Source: DAHUYF01 sp035623985
GTDB lineage: Bacteria > Pseudomonadota > Alphaproteobacteria > ATCC43930 > CGMCC-115725
NCBI GenBank assembly: GCA_035623985.1
Contig: DASPSJ010000060.1
Span: forward strand, 62,001-126,000
Direction of reading: 5' to 3'
DNA length: 64,000 nt
This document shows, in pieces, positions 12,970-21,581 of the stretch. The stretch's first letter is position 1; every line of letters begins with the position of its first letter. The translations under genes were made by a program, and so were the position numbers. The notes beneath the pieces are model-generated. The model was not told the DNA's origin and did no database searches. It saw only the letters and a list, made by a program, of their open reading frames with translations.

Positions 12970-13644
12970 ATGGCGCGGATGGCGAGGGTCGTCGCGGCGG
13001 GAGTGCCGCATCACGTGACGCAACGGGGCAACCGGCGCCAGCAGGTCTTCTTCCGCGAGGAGGATTACGCCGCCTACGCCGCCCTGCTGGCGGAAGGATG
13101 CCGCGCGGCCAAGGTGGCGGTGTGGGCCTATTGCCTGATGCCCAACCACGTCCATCTCATCCTGGTGCCGTCGGACGCCGACGGGCTGCGCGCGGCGCTG
13201 GCGGAGACGCACCGGCGCTATACGCGCCAGGTCAATCTGCGCGAAGGCTGGCGCGGCTATCTCTGGCAAGGCCGGTTCGCCTCGGTGGCGATGGACGAGC
13301 CCCATCTGCTGGCCTGCGCGCGCTACGTCGAGCTCAATCCGGTGCGCGCGAAGCTGGCGCGCCGGCCGAGCGACTGGCGCTGGTCGAGCGCGCGGGCGCA
13401 TCTCGACGGCAAGGACGACCGCCTGGTGGCGGCGCGGCCGCTGCTCGAGCTGGTGCTGGACTGGGCGGCGTTCCTGCGCGGCGGCCTGCGCGCCGAGGAG
13501 CGCGACGCGATCCGCGCCGGCGAGCGCACCGGCCGGCCGTTGGGCTCGCCCGCCTTCCTGCGGCGGCTGGAGAAGCGCCTCGGCCGGCCGCTCGCCAAGC
13601 GCAAGCCCGGCCCCAAGCCCAAAAGCCAGGGAAAGCCGAATTAA
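12970..13644 (+). CDS. REP-associated tyrosine transposase (RAYT, Y1-type)
   Basis: A 224-residue Y1 single-strand transposase. It has the typical start VPHHVTQRGNRRQQVFF, the HUH metal motif in MPNHVHLI (His60, His62), the segment YLWQGRF, and the catalytic-tyrosine region CARYVELNPVRA (Tyr119 most likely). RAYTs nick and join REP hairpins on single-stranded DNA. The C-terminus is a basic tail (KRKPGPKPKSQGKPN), and the TAA stop is made by the adjoining REP sequence GAATTAAG. All key residues are present, so it could be active. Confidence 0.93.
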   Translation: MARMARVVAAGVPHHVTQRGNRRQQVFFREEDYAAYAALLAEGCRAAKVAVWAYCLMPNHVHLILVPSDADGLRAALAETHRRYTRQVNLREGWRGYLWQGRFASVAMDEPHLLACARYVELNPVRAKLARRPSDWRWSSARAHLDGKDDRLVAARPLLELVLDWAAFLRGGLRAEERDAIRAGERTGRPLGSPAFLRRLEKRLGRPLAKRKPGPKPKSQGKPN

Positions 13645-13697
13645 GTATTGTGTCCCCTTAATTCCTTTCCCCTTAATTCCCCTTAATTCAATTCTTG
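13637..13697. repeat. REP cluster downstream of the transposase
   Basis: AATTAAGTATTGTGTCCCC (13641 on) followed by three short CCTTAATTC blocks up to 13690. It supplies the stop codon of the transposase on the plus strand and the TGA stop (13688-13690) of the binding-protein gene on the minus strand. The element therefore ends exactly inside the 3' end of the neighbouring gene. Confidence 0.8.
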
Positions 13698-14893
13698 ACG
13701 AGGGGACAGCCGCCCTGGTCGAGGGGACGATAGGCCTGATCGCCGGGCACCGTCCGGATCAGCTTGTAATAGTCCCAGGGGCCCTTCGATTCCGACGGCT
13801 TCTTGACCTCGTAGAGATACATGTCGCGGAGCACGAGGCCGTCGATGCGCAAATGGCCGTTCTTGGTCATGAAGTCGTTGATCGGCATCTCGCGCATCTT
13901 CGCCATGACCCGGTCGGGATCCTTGCTGCCCAGCGCCTGCACCGCCTTGAGGTAATGCGTCACGGCGCTGTAATTGCCGGCCTGGATCATGGTCGGCATA
14001 TGGCCGATGCGCTCGAGGAAGCGCTTCGACCAGGCGCGACTCGCCTCGTTCTGGTCCCAGTAGAAGGCGGTGGTGAGCCGAATGCCTTGCGCGGCCTTGA
14101 GGCCGAGGCTGTGGATGTCGGTAATGAACAGAAGGAGAGCGGCGAATTTCTGGCCGCCTTCGCCGATGCCGAATTCGCCGCCTTGCTTGATCGCGTTGAT
14201 GGTGTCGCTGCCAGCGTTGGCAAGGCCGATGATCTTGGCCTTGGACGCCTGCGCCTGCAACAGATAGGAAGAGAAATCCTGGGTGTTGAGCGGCGCCGCG
14301 ACGGCGCCGAGCACGCGGCCGTTGGCGGCTTCGATGACGCTCGTGGTATCGCGCTGCAGCGCGTGGCCGAAGGCATAATCGGCAGTGATGAAATACCAGG
14401 TATCGCCGCCGCTCTCGACCACCGCGCGCCCGGTGACATGGGCCAGCGAATAGGTATCGAAAACCCATTGCGCGGTATAGGGCGAGCAGTTCTTGCCGGT
14501 GATGTCGGAGCTGGCCGGGCCGGCCATCAGCGCGATCTTGTGCTTCTCGCGCGTCACGTTCTCGACGGCGAGCGCCACCGAAGAGGCCGGCACGTCGGCA
14601 ATGGCGTCGACGCCTTGCTCGTCATACCATTTGCGCGCGAGCGCCGAGCCGATATCGGGCTTGTTCTGATGATCGGCCGAGATCACCTCGATCGGCTTGC
14701 CCAGCACCATGCCGCCGAAATCCTCCACCGCCATCTGAACGGCCGCGAGCGAACCGGGTCCGGTGAGATCGGCATAAAGCGACGACATGTCGGTGAGCAC
14801 GCCGATCTTGACCGGATCGTCATCGGCGGCGAAGGCGCCGCTGGAAACGACGAGAACCGCCGCAAGAACGGCGAAAAGCCCGCTGGTGCGCAT
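13688..14893 (-). CDS. Branched-chain amino acid-type ABC substrate-binding protein
   Basis: A periplasmic type I binding protein of the LivJ/AmiC superfamily, 401 residues. It has a signal peptide (MRTSGLFAVLAAVLVVSSGAF, cut near AFA-ADDD), then VKIGVLTDMSSLYADLTGPG, the usual first strand and ligand loop. The segments VPASSVALAVENV and LMAGPASSDITG are typical of alphaproteobacterial paralogues thought to bind small amides or aromatic acids. No permease or ATPase genes are nearby, so it is a solo binding protein. Its stop codon lies in REP sequence, so the last residues may have been replaced on insertion. Confidence 0.88.
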   Translation of the reverse strand: MRTSGLFAVLAAVLVVSSGAFAADDDPVKIGVLTDMSSLYADLTGPGSLAAVQMAVEDFGGMVLGKPIEVISADHQNKPDIGSALARKWYDEQGVDAIADVPASSVALAVENVTREKHKIALMAGPASSDITGKNCSPYTAQWVFDTYSLAHVTGRAVVESGGDTWYFITADYAFGHALQRDTTSVIEAANGRVLGAVAAPLNTQDFSSYLLQAQASKAKIIGLANAGSDTINAIKQGGEFGIGEGGQKFAALLLFITDIHSLGLKAAQGIRLTTAFYWDQNEASRAWSKRFLERIGHMPTMIQAGNYSAVTHYLKAVQALGSKDPDRVMAKMREMPINDFMTKNGHLRIDGLVLRDMYLYEVKKPSESKGPWDYYKLIRTVPGDQAYRPLDQGGCPLVKN

Positions 14894-15045
14894 GAAACGT
14901 CTCCCTGGGTGGTCGTTTTTTGGTTGGCGGGATCATAGGCGAGTTCGCCCTCCGCGAGAAGCGCCGGCCGCAGCACGCAAGGCGGGCCTGCGGCGCGGCC
15001 CGCCATGGGCTAAGCTCGAACGCCCTGCCCGGAGGAGGACGCGCC

Positions 15046-16047
15046 ATGCCAGACCGCAACCGCCAGATCCTGCTCGTCGAGACGCCGACGGGAAAGCTCG
15101 ACGCCCGGCATTTCCGCCTCGCGGAGGGGCCGCTGCCGAAGCCGGGGGAAGGCGAGGTGCTGGCGCGGGTGCGCTATATCTCGCTCGATGCCGCTAACCG
15201 CGCCTGGATGCAGGGCGCCACCTACCGCTCGGCGGTCGAGGCGGGGAGCGTGATGGCGGGCGGCGCGCTGGCGGAGATCGTGGAGTCCAGGAGCCCGGCG
15301 CTGCGTCCCGGCGATCTCATCTTCGCCGACACCGGCTGGCAGGATTACGCCGTGCTGCCGGCGAGGCGCGCGACGAAGCTGGCGCCGCTGGAGCCGCTGA
15401 CCCACCTGCTCAGCGTCTATGGCGTCGCCGGGCTCACCGCTTATTTCGGCCTGCTCAGGGTGGGAAGGCCCGAGGCCGGCGAGACGGTGGCGGTATCGGC
15501 GGCGGCGGGCTCGGTCGGCTCGCTCGCGGGCCAGATCGCCAAGATCAAGGGATGCCGCGCCGTCGGCATCGCCGGCGGCGCGGCGAAATGCGCCTGGCTC
15601 ACCGCCGCGCTCGGCTTCGACGCGGCGGTCGACTACAAGGCGGGCGCGCTCTTCAAGGCGCTGAAAGCGGCGGCGCCCGACGGCATCGACGTCTATTTCG
15701 ACAATGTCGGCGGCGACATTCTGGAGGCCTGCCTCTTCCAGATGAATCTCCGCGGCCGCATCGCCTGCTGCGGCGCGGTCTCGCACTATGACGGCGCGCC
15801 GCAGCCGCACGGGCCGCGCGGCGTGCCCGGCCTCATCGTGGTGAAGCGCCTGCGGCTTGAAGGCTTCATCGTGATGGATTACGCGGCCGAGCGCGAGGCG
15901 GCGATCGCCGAGCTCAAATCCTGGGTCGACGCCGGCAAGCTCGTCGTGCAGGAAGACATCATCGACGGGCTCGAGAACACGCCCGGCGCGCTGATCGGCC
16001 TCTTGGCGGGCGAGAATAGAGGCAAGCGGATGGTGAAGGTGGCGTGA
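15046..16047 (+). CDS. NADP-dependent MDR oxidoreductase (leukotriene B4 dehydrogenase/curA type)
   Basis: A zinc-free medium-chain reductase of 333 residues. It starts with the family pattern ILLVETPTGKLDARHFRL, has YISLDAANRAWM near residue 45, GDLIFADTGWQDYA, and a cofactor segment VSAAAGSVGSLAGQIAKIKG followed by DVYFDNVGGDILE. This family reduces the C=C bond of 2-alkenals/enones with NADPH. The start ATG 15046 follows GGAGGAGG by 7 bases. It is a single gene, divergent from the binding-protein gene. Confidence 0.87.
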   Translation: MPDRNRQILLVETPTGKLDARHFRLAEGPLPKPGEGEVLARVRYISLDAANRAWMQGATYRSAVEAGSVMAGGALAEIVESRSPALRPGDLIFADTGWQDYAVLPARRATKLAPLEPLTHLLSVYGVAGLTAYFGLLRVGRPEAGETVAVSAAAGSVGSLAGQIAKIKGCRAVGIAGGAAKCAWLTAALGFDAAVDYKAGALFKALKAAAPDGIDVYFDNVGGDILEACLFQMNLRGRIACCGAVSHYDGAPQPHGPRGVPGLIVVKRLRLEGFIVMDYAAEREAAIAELKSWVDAGKLVVQEDIIDGLENTPGALIGLLAGENRGKRMVKVA

Positions 16048-16085
16048 GGCTGCGGCGGGGGCACAGGCAACCTCCGGCCGAGGCC

Positions 16086-16190
16086 CAAGGCAATCACCTA
16101 AATACCGCCGAAACGCCGGCGGGAAAGATCGCCGACATGCGCCGAGGAAGCGAAGAAGAGCGCGCTCTGCGCGCCCACCAGCGATTACCC
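16086..16190. repeat. Degenerate copy of the 17.6-kb palindromic element
   Basis: Blocks CAATCACCTA, GGCGGGAAAGAT and a centre AGCGCGCTCTGCGCGCC occur in the same order and spacing as in the element at 17642-17797 (CAATCGCCTA, GGCGGGAAAGAT, GGCGCGCTTTGCGCGCC). The remainder has diverged and the TTCACCACGGAG arms are gone. It occupies the spacer between the MDR reductase and the dioxygenase pair. Confidence 0.5.
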
Positions 16191-16296
16191 CAGAAGCCAA
16201 GCCGGACCAGAGCAGCGGAACCGGCGCCTTGATCTGGATCAACAAGCGGCGAGATCGGCGGGTCTATGAAGGGGCGGCAAAGGAGACGCCGGCCGC

Positions 16297-16932
16297 ATGA
16301 ACCTTCTCGACCTCGACGCGCTCGCCCGCGCGACGCTCCACAGGGACCCGTTCGATCATCTGGTGGTGCGCGATTTCATCGGGGAAGCGGATCTCGGCGC
16401 GGTGCTGCGGGATTTCCCGCGCATCGACGACGCCGGGCTGCTGCCGGTCGCGGCGACGGCATACGGCCCGGCCTTCGCACGGCTCATCGCCGAGATCGAA
16501 AGCGCGGCGCTGAGCCGGGCGTTTTCCGAGAAATTCGGCCTGGCGCTGTCGCCGCGGCAGATGATGACGACGGTGCGCGGCCAGTGCGACGAAAGGGACG
16601 GCCGCATTCACGCCGACAGCCGGTCGAAGCTGGTGACGGCGCTGCTCTATCTCAACGAGCCCTGGGCGGCCCAGGGCGGGCGGCTGCGGCTGCTGCGCGG
16701 CGCCGAGGACATCGAGGACGCGGTCGCCGAAGTGCCGCCGGACGGCGGCACGCTTGTGGCGTTTCGCCGCACCGACCGGTCCTTTCACGGCCACACGCCT
16801 TATCGAGGGGCGAGGCGCTACGTCATGTTCAACTGGATGGCGGACCGCGCCGCGGCCCGGCGCGAAATCCTGCGCCATCGCCTGTCGGCGGCGATGAAGC
16901 GGCTCTTGCCGCGGCGCCGGCGCGCGCCATGA
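16297..16932 (+). CDS. 2OG-Fe(II) oxygenase, first of an overlapping pair
   Basis: A 211-residue prolyl-4-hydroxylase-like dioxygenase. The iron triad is visible: RIHADSRSK gives His-x-Asp, FHGHTPYRGARRYVMF gives the distal His and the 2-oxoglutarate-binding Arg. Between them, LLYLNEPWAAQGGRLRL is the usual double-stranded beta-helix strand pair. Substrate unknown. The C-terminus is basic (RLLPRRRRAP). Its TGA stop overlaps the ATG of the next dioxygenase, so the two should be made together. Confidence 0.8.
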   Translation: MNLLDLDALARATLHRDPFDHLVVRDFIGEADLGAVLRDFPRIDDAGLLPVAATAYGPAFARLIAEIESAALSRAFSEKFGLALSPRQMMTTVRGQCDERDGRIHADSRSKLVTALLYLNEPWAAQGGRLRLLRGAEDIEDAVAEVPPDGGTLVAFRRTDRSFHGHTPYRGARRYVMFNWMADRAAARREILRHRLSAAMKRLLPRRRRAP

Positions 16933-17585
16933 GCGGAGCCGGAGCCGTGGCGCGGCGGCTGCTGCGCGCGCTCGACGAGGCGCAGGAGCACAGGGCGCCG
17001 TTCCGGCATTGGCGCATCGGCGCCGTCCTGCCGGAAGCGATTCCGCCGGCGATCGCCGCCCTGCCCTTCGCGCCGCCGGCCATCGCCGACAGCCTGGGCA
17101 AGCGCGAGACCAACAACGGCACGCGGGTCTTCTTCTCCGCGGACAAGTGCGCGCGCTTTCCCGTCTGCGAGACGGTGGCCGAGGCGCTGCAAAGCGACGG
17201 CGGCGTCCGCCGGCTGGAGGAACTGTGCGGCACCAGGCTCGGCGGCGGCTATTTGCGCATCGAATATTGCCAGGGCACCGACGGCTTCTGGCTCGAGCCG
17301 CATACCGACATCGGCGCCAAGCTTTTCACCATGCTGATCTATCTCGCGGACGCGCGCGGCAGCGAGGCGTGGGGCACCGACCTGATGACGCCCGAGGGCG
17401 CGGTCGTCGCCACCGTACCTTACCGCGCCAATGCGGGCATCATCTTCACGCCGGGCGGCGACACCTGGCACGGCTTCCGCAAGCGGCCGATCGAGGGCGT
17501 GCGGCGCTCGCTCATCGTCAACTACGTCAAGCCGGACTGGCGCTCGCGCCACGAGCTCGCCTTTCCCTCGCGGCCGGTGGCATAG
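16929..17585 (+). CDS. 2OG-Fe(II) oxygenase, second of an overlapping pair
   Basis: A 218-residue protein with the triad in LEPHTDIGAKLFTMLIYL (His-x-Asp) and GGDTWHGFRKRPIEGVRRS (distal His, 2OG-binding Arg). NNGTRVFFSADKCARFPVC near 65-85 is not a motif I can place. It starts at ATG 16929 in an ATGA overlap with the preceding gene, though the frame is open far upstream. The two pair members share the fold but little sequence, so they are not a recent duplication. They probably act on the same or consecutive substrates. Confidence 0.8.
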   Translation: MSGAGAVARRLLRALDEAQEHRAPFRHWRIGAVLPEAIPPAIAALPFAPPAIADSLGKRETNNGTRVFFSADKCARFPVCETVAEALQSDGGVRRLEELCGTRLGGGYLRIEYCQGTDGFWLEPHTDIGAKLFTMLIYLADARGSEAWGTDLMTPEGAVVATVPYRANAGIIFTPGGDTWHGFRKRPIEGVRRSLIVNYVKPDWRSRHELAFPSRPVA

Positions 17586-17641
17586 GAGGCGGATCGGAAA
17601 TGCCCGAGACAGCGCGCGACCGTCGAACCCCCGCCTCACCC

Positions 17642-17797
17642 CAGGGCAATCGCCTATGGGCTGAACCGCGGGCGGGAAAGATTCACCACGGAGTCACGGA
17701 GGACACGGAGGATTGAAGTTAGGCGCGCTTTGCGCGCCATTCTTTTTTCTCCGTGTTCTCCGTGACTCCGTGGTGAATTTCATATGCGATTGCCCTG
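17642..17797. repeat. Palindromic MITE-like element
   Basis: Left arm: CAGGGCAATCGCCTATG, then TTCACCACGGAGTCACGGAG and GACACGGAG up to 17710. The right arm (17749-17797) is the reverse complement, with a spacer of about 20 bases (GGCTGAACCGCGGGCGGGAA) present only on the left. The centre holds the perfect hairpin GGCGCGC-TTT-GCGCGCC (17722-17738). No coding capacity. It ends about 70 bases before hemN and would form a very stable cruciform or RNA stem in the hemN leader. Confidence 0.85.
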
Positions 17798-17867
17798 CGC
17801 CGCACCCCGGCCCTCTCCGCCGCCGGGGCGGAGAAAAAAAAGAGGCGGGGCGAAGCAGGGGATTGCG

Positions 17868-19238
17868 ATGGGCGGCATTAGCAAAATGGACGCGGCTCTC
17901 ATCGAGCGCTTCGGCGACCAGCGCATCCCGCGCTATACCAGCTATCCGACGGCGCCGCATTTCAGCGCCGCGGTGGGCGCGCGCGAGGCCGAGGCGTGGC
18001 TCCAGGCGCTCGATCCCGCGGCAACGCTTTCGCTCTACCTGCACGTGCCGTTCTGCAGCGCGCTCTGCTGGTATTGCGGCTGCCACACCAAGGTGCCGGG
18101 AGACGACGCGCCGGTCGCGCGTTACGTCGAGGCGCTGGAGCGCGACATCCGCCGCGTCGCCGACCTGCTGCCGGCCGCCATGCGCGTCGTCCACCTGCAT
18201 TGGGGCGGCGGCACGCCCACCATCATCGGGCCCGCGCGCCTGCGCCGGGTGATGGATGTGATCCGCCGCCGCTTCGCCGTCGAGGACGAGGCCGAGCTCG
18301 CCATCGAGATCGATCCGCGCCGGCTCACGGCCGAGATGGCGGCGGCGCTCGGCGCGGAAGGCTTCAGCCGCGCCAGCCTCGGCGTCCAATCCTTCGATCC
18401 CGTCGTGCAACAGGCGATCCACCGGATGCAGAGCTTCGAAGATACCACGCGCGCCGTCGACCTCCTGCGCGGCGCCGGCATCGCCGGGATCAATTTCGAC
18501 ATCCTCTACGGGCTGCCGCATCAGAGCGCGTCCTCCTGCCGCGAGACGACGGAGCGCGCCGTGGGCCTGGCGCCCGACCGGCTCGCCGTCTTCGGCTACG
18601 CCCATGTGCCGGCGATGAAACGCCACCAGCAACGCATCGACGCGCAAGCACTGCCCGGCGCGGCCGAGCGCCACGAAGCGGCCGAGGCGATCGCCGAGGC
18701 GCTGGCGCGGCAAGGCTACGTCGCCATCGGGCTCGATCACTTCGCGCGGCCGGAAGACGCGCTCGCGCGCGCTTTGGCGGAACAGCGCCTCAGGCGCAAC
18801 TTCCAGGGCTACACCGCCGATCCCGCGGCGGCGCTGATCGGCTTCGGCGCCTCGGCGATCTCCGCGCTGCCGCAGGGCTATCTCCAGAACACGCCGCTCA
18901 TCGGCGCCTATGGCGAAGCGGCGGCGGAAGGGCGGCTCGCCACCCAGCGCGGCGCGGCGCTCGACGGCGACGACCGGCTGCGCCGCGACATCATCGATCA
19001 CCTCATGTGCTATCTCGCCGTCGACCTCGGCGAGATCGCCGCCCGGCACGGCGCCGACCCGCGACGCTTCGCGCCCGAACGCCGCGCGCTGGAGGATCTT
19101 GCGCGGCAAGGCATCGTGCGGCTTGCGGGCGAGCGCATCGAGGTCGCCGAGGGCTGCCGGATGCTGGTGCGCGTCGTCGCCGCCGCCTTCGACGCCTATC
19201 TCGACCGCGCCGCCGGCCGGCACGCCCGCGCGATCTAA
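17868..19238 (+). CDS. hemN: Oxygen-independent coproporphyrinogen III dehydrogenase
   Basis: Radical SAM enzyme that oxidatively decarboxylates coproporphyrinogen III in anaerobic haem synthesis; 456 residues, the HemN length. The cluster motif is CSALCWYCGC (CxxxCxxC plus the extra Cys typical of true HemN). It also has YTSYPTAPHF, HLHWGGGTP, the SAM-binding LGVQSFDPVVQQAIHR and the C-terminal HemN domain from about residue 370. ATG 17868 (MGGISKM) follows AGGGGA; the upstream in-frame extension translates the palindromic repeat and is rejected. No FNR-type box is obvious. Confidence 0.95.
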   Translation: MGGISKMDAALIERFGDQRIPRYTSYPTAPHFSAAVGAREAEAWLQALDPAATLSLYLHVPFCSALCWYCGCHTKVPGDDAPVARYVEALERDIRRVADLLPAAMRVVHLHWGGGTPTIIGPARLRRVMDVIRRRFAVEDEAELAIEIDPRRLTAEMAAALGAEGFSRASLGVQSFDPVVQQAIHRMQSFEDTTRAVDLLRGAGIAGINFDILYGLPHQSASSCRETTERAVGLAPDRLAVFGYAHVPAMKRHQQRIDAQALPGAAERHEAAEAIAEALARQGYVAIGLDHFARPEDALARALAEQRLRRNFQGYTADPAAALIGFGASAISALPQGYLQNTPLIGAYGEAAAEGRLATQRGAALDGDDRLRRDIIDHLMCYLAVDLGEIAARHGADPRRFAPERRALEDLARQGIVRLAGERIEVAEGCRMLVRVVAAAFDAYLDRAAGRHARAI

Positions 19239-19296
19239 CCCGGATTTTCCGCCCCGTCAGGCGCCGTATCTACTGCGGCTCGTCCAGTTCGGGGCT

Positions 19297-20013
19297 ATGA
19301 TGCCGGCCATGGGTCCCGCGCGCGCATCGATCCCGGGGCGTTGCCTCCGATGGCTGGTCGACATGATCGACGGGATATTGCGGCGCCTCCGCGGCATCAT
19401 CGAATTCGAGGCGCATGCCGGCGGGCTGTTCCGCATCGAGCTCGGCCGCGCGGGACGGGAATTCTTCCTTTCCGACGGAACGCATCTCCATCGCGGCGAC
19501 GTCGTCATCGAGCTGCATCTCTGGAACGAGCACGTCCTGCCGGCGCCGCTGGGCGGCATCGATTTCGGCTGGGCGGTGCGGCTGCGGCGGCAGACGCTCG
19601 CCACGCTGGGCCGGCTGGCGCTTCATCTCCGGGAAGACCCGCGGCTCGCCGAAGCGCAGGCGATCCGCATGCAGCCGGCCGCCGCCGCCGGATGGCGGCC
19701 GGACGGCGCCCTCGCCCGCGTCTTGCTGAAGATCGGGTTCGAGCCGGTCGAAGAGGCGGCGCCGGAGGAGCGGAGCCTCCACCGCTTTCTCGACGATCTC
19801 TGGCTGTGGCTCCTGACCTGGAGCCATAACCCCCGGGTCCTCAAAGGCCGCCGGTTCCGCCGCAAGCGCCGCGCCTTCTGGATCTCGCGGCGGCGTTTCC
19901 TGGCGCTCTACGCCGAGGGCCGCAGCCCGCCGGCCAATGCCGACCCCAGGGATCGATCGCCCGACGCGCCGGCGAAGAAATCAGCCACCCTCGGCGGACA
20001 CCGCGCGGGATGA
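19297..20013 (+). CDS. YkoP-like protein of unknown function
   Basis: About 238 residues. A conserved-looking core, FRIELGRAGREFFLSDG then LHRGDVVIELHLWNEHV, resembles the YkoP-like domain of bacilli and proteobacteria, whose role is not known. A second block LLTWSHNPRVLKGRRF is rich in aromatic and basic residues. There is no signal peptide or clear membrane segment. The start is uncertain: ATG at 19297, 19300, 19309 or 19363; the last gives the compact N-terminus MIDGILRRLRG. Its 3' end overlaps the convergent hydrolase gene by 33 bases. Confidence 0.6.
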   Translation: MMPAMGPARASIPGRCLRWLVDMIDGILRRLRGIIEFEAHAGGLFRIELGRAGREFFLSDGTHLHRGDVVIELHLWNEHVLPAPLGGIDFGWAVRLRRQTLATLGRLALHLREDPRLAEAQAIRMQPAAAAGWRPDGALARVLLKIGFEPVEEAAPEERSLHRFLDDLWLWLLTWSHNPRVLKGRRFRRKRRAFWISRRRFLALYAEGRSPPANADPRDRSPDAPAKKSATLGGHRAG

Positions 20014-21096
20014 CGGCCCGCCGTGCCGGACCGCGCCGCGCGCAACGACGCGCGGGAGAATCGCGCCGGCGGGCGGATCGAGCGCTTCCACCGTCATCTC
20101 GCCGCGCCCGGCATTGGCGACGACGACCATGACCGTGTGGCTGTTGAGAACCGGCTCCGGGAGATCGGCCGCGCCGGCAAAGGCGCCGCGCTGAAGCGCG
20201 CGGATCATCAGCGCGCGCGCGGCGTTGTTCGCTTCCGGCGTGATCGGCGCGCCGGTGGCGATCGAGCGGTTGCGCGGCCGGCCCTCAAGGTCGGGGCTCA
20301 GCCATTGATTGGCGACGCCGCACGCGCCGCCGGCCGCCCGGTGCACGCGGCGCAGCCTGCCCAGCGCCTCGACGACGCAGCACTGATCGGGCTCGGTGCC
20401 GGCGAGGGCGAAGATCGCCGGCATGGCGAGATCGACGCGCTCATCCGCCAGGACCTCGAGAGCGGCGGCGAAATCCCGCGCCTTCTCGAAGGCCCGGCGC
20501 AGCAGATGGGTCGCCGGCAGCGTCCCGCGCGAGCGCAGCACGCGCCAGCGCGTCACGATCTCGTCGAGGACGCGCCAGCCCAGCGCCGGCACCTGCGGCG
20601 CCTGGTTGATCGCCGCCGAAAAGCGGCCGGGCGCCATGCCCGTGAGCACGCCGGCATAGCCGGGCCAGGTCGCGCTGTAGAAAGGGCCGTGGGCGGTCTC
20701 GTGGCGCGCCACCACGACGTGGCGGCCGATCCCCGACAGTCCCCAATCGAGCACGCGGATCATGCGCGCGCCGCCCGCGGGATCGGCCGCCACGCTCGTC
20801 GAGCAGGCCCATTCATAGATGGTGTTGAGAAAGAACGTGCCGGGCCGGCCGACCGCGGCGGCGACCTGGCGGATCTCGTCGAGATAGGGGTTGGCCTGCC
20901 GCACCAGCCAGGAATGGGACAGCCGGTCGATCAGCCCGGTGGCGAGCGGCAGCAGCGGATGGCTGCGCCGGCTGAGCGCTTCGGTAATGAGAGCGCGCAC
21001 GCCTTCAGGCGCGCGCAGGCAAAGCTCGAGGCTCGGCAACCCGCCGACGGCGATCACCGGGATCTCGGCCGCCTGCCGCAGCTTCGTCTCGTCCAT
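19981..21096 (-). CDS. Cys-Ntn hydrolase, acid ceramidase/choloylglycine hydrolase-like
   Basis: A 371-residue protein with YEWACSTSVAADPAGG followed by IRVLDWGL. This is the arrangement of Cys nucleophile, then Arg-x-x-Asp-Trp, seen in acid ceramidase and N-acylethanolamine amidase relatives, which cut amide bonds of N-acyl lipids. In those enzymes the Cys becomes N-terminal by self-cleavage; here about 130 residues precede it, a plausible alpha subunit. HETAHGPFYSATWPGYAG and RFSAAINQAP continue the fold. ATG 21096 (MDETKL) is preferred over the 45-residue upstream Arg-rich extension. Substrate unknown. Confidence 0.65.
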   Translation of the reverse strand: MDETKLRQAAEIPVIAVGGLPSLELCLRAPEGVRALITEALSRRSHPLLPLATGLIDRLSHSWLVRQANPYLDEIRQVAAAVGRPGTFFLNTIYEWACSTSVAADPAGGARMIRVLDWGLSGIGRHVVVARHETAHGPFYSATWPGYAGVLTGMAPGRFSAAINQAPQVPALGWRVLDEIVTRWRVLRSRGTLPATHLLRRAFEKARDFAAALEVLADERVDLAMPAIFALAGTEPDQCCVVEALGRLRRVHRAAGGACGVANQWLSPDLEGRPRNRSIATGAPITPEANNAARALMIRALQRGAFAGAADLPEPVLNSHTVMVVVANAGRGEMTVEALDPPAGAILPRVVARGAVRHGGPSSRAVSAEGG

Positions 21097-21332
21097 GTCT
21101 TGCCCCACCCGTCCGCGCGAGGGCCGCGAGAATAGGCGAAAGGCAAGGCCGGCGATAGAGCGCTTTGGCGCTCCGCGCCCGGCGCATGCCGGCGCCTGCA
21201 ACAATGAGCGCCGGCGGCGGCCCTTTTCCATGTCGCGGCCGGCGGCGAAGCGCTAGATTGAAGCATGCGTCTCTCCTCTTTCGCCCTCGACCCGGCGGCG
21301 GCGCGCCGAGGACGAAGCGCGCGGAGAGCCCC

Positions 21333-21557
21333 GTGAGCGAGCGCAGCTATGCCGAGCTTCTGTCGCTGAAGCTCCACTGCACCAGCCGGGATTGCGGCCA
21401 GTCGTTCCAGAAGATCATCGGCCAGCTTGCCGGCCGCGCCGCCATCACCTGCCCCCGCTGCAACAAGCCGGTCGATCTCGGCGAGCACGCGCAGGCGATC
21501 GAGGCGCTGGCGGCGCTGGCCGCCGAACTCGACAAGGCGCCGCAGCGGCAGAGCTAA
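21333..21557 (+). CDS. Small zinc-ribbon protein
   Basis: A 74-residue protein starting at GTG 21333 with GGAG 7 bases upstream. It has two cysteine pairs, CTSRDC and CPRC, about 20 residues apart, which should bind one zinc, followed by a helical C-terminus (AQAIEALAALAAELD). The longer open frame upstream is Arg/Pro-rich and lacks a ribosome site. I do not recognise a family; small zinc ribbons often bind RNA, DNA or a protein partner. Confidence 0.6.
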   Translation: MSERSYAELLSLKLHCTSRDCGQSFQKIIGQLAGRAAITCPRCNKPVDLGEHAQAIEALAALAAELDKAPQRQS

Positions 21558-21581
21558 GACCGATCCGGGACGGGACGCGCC

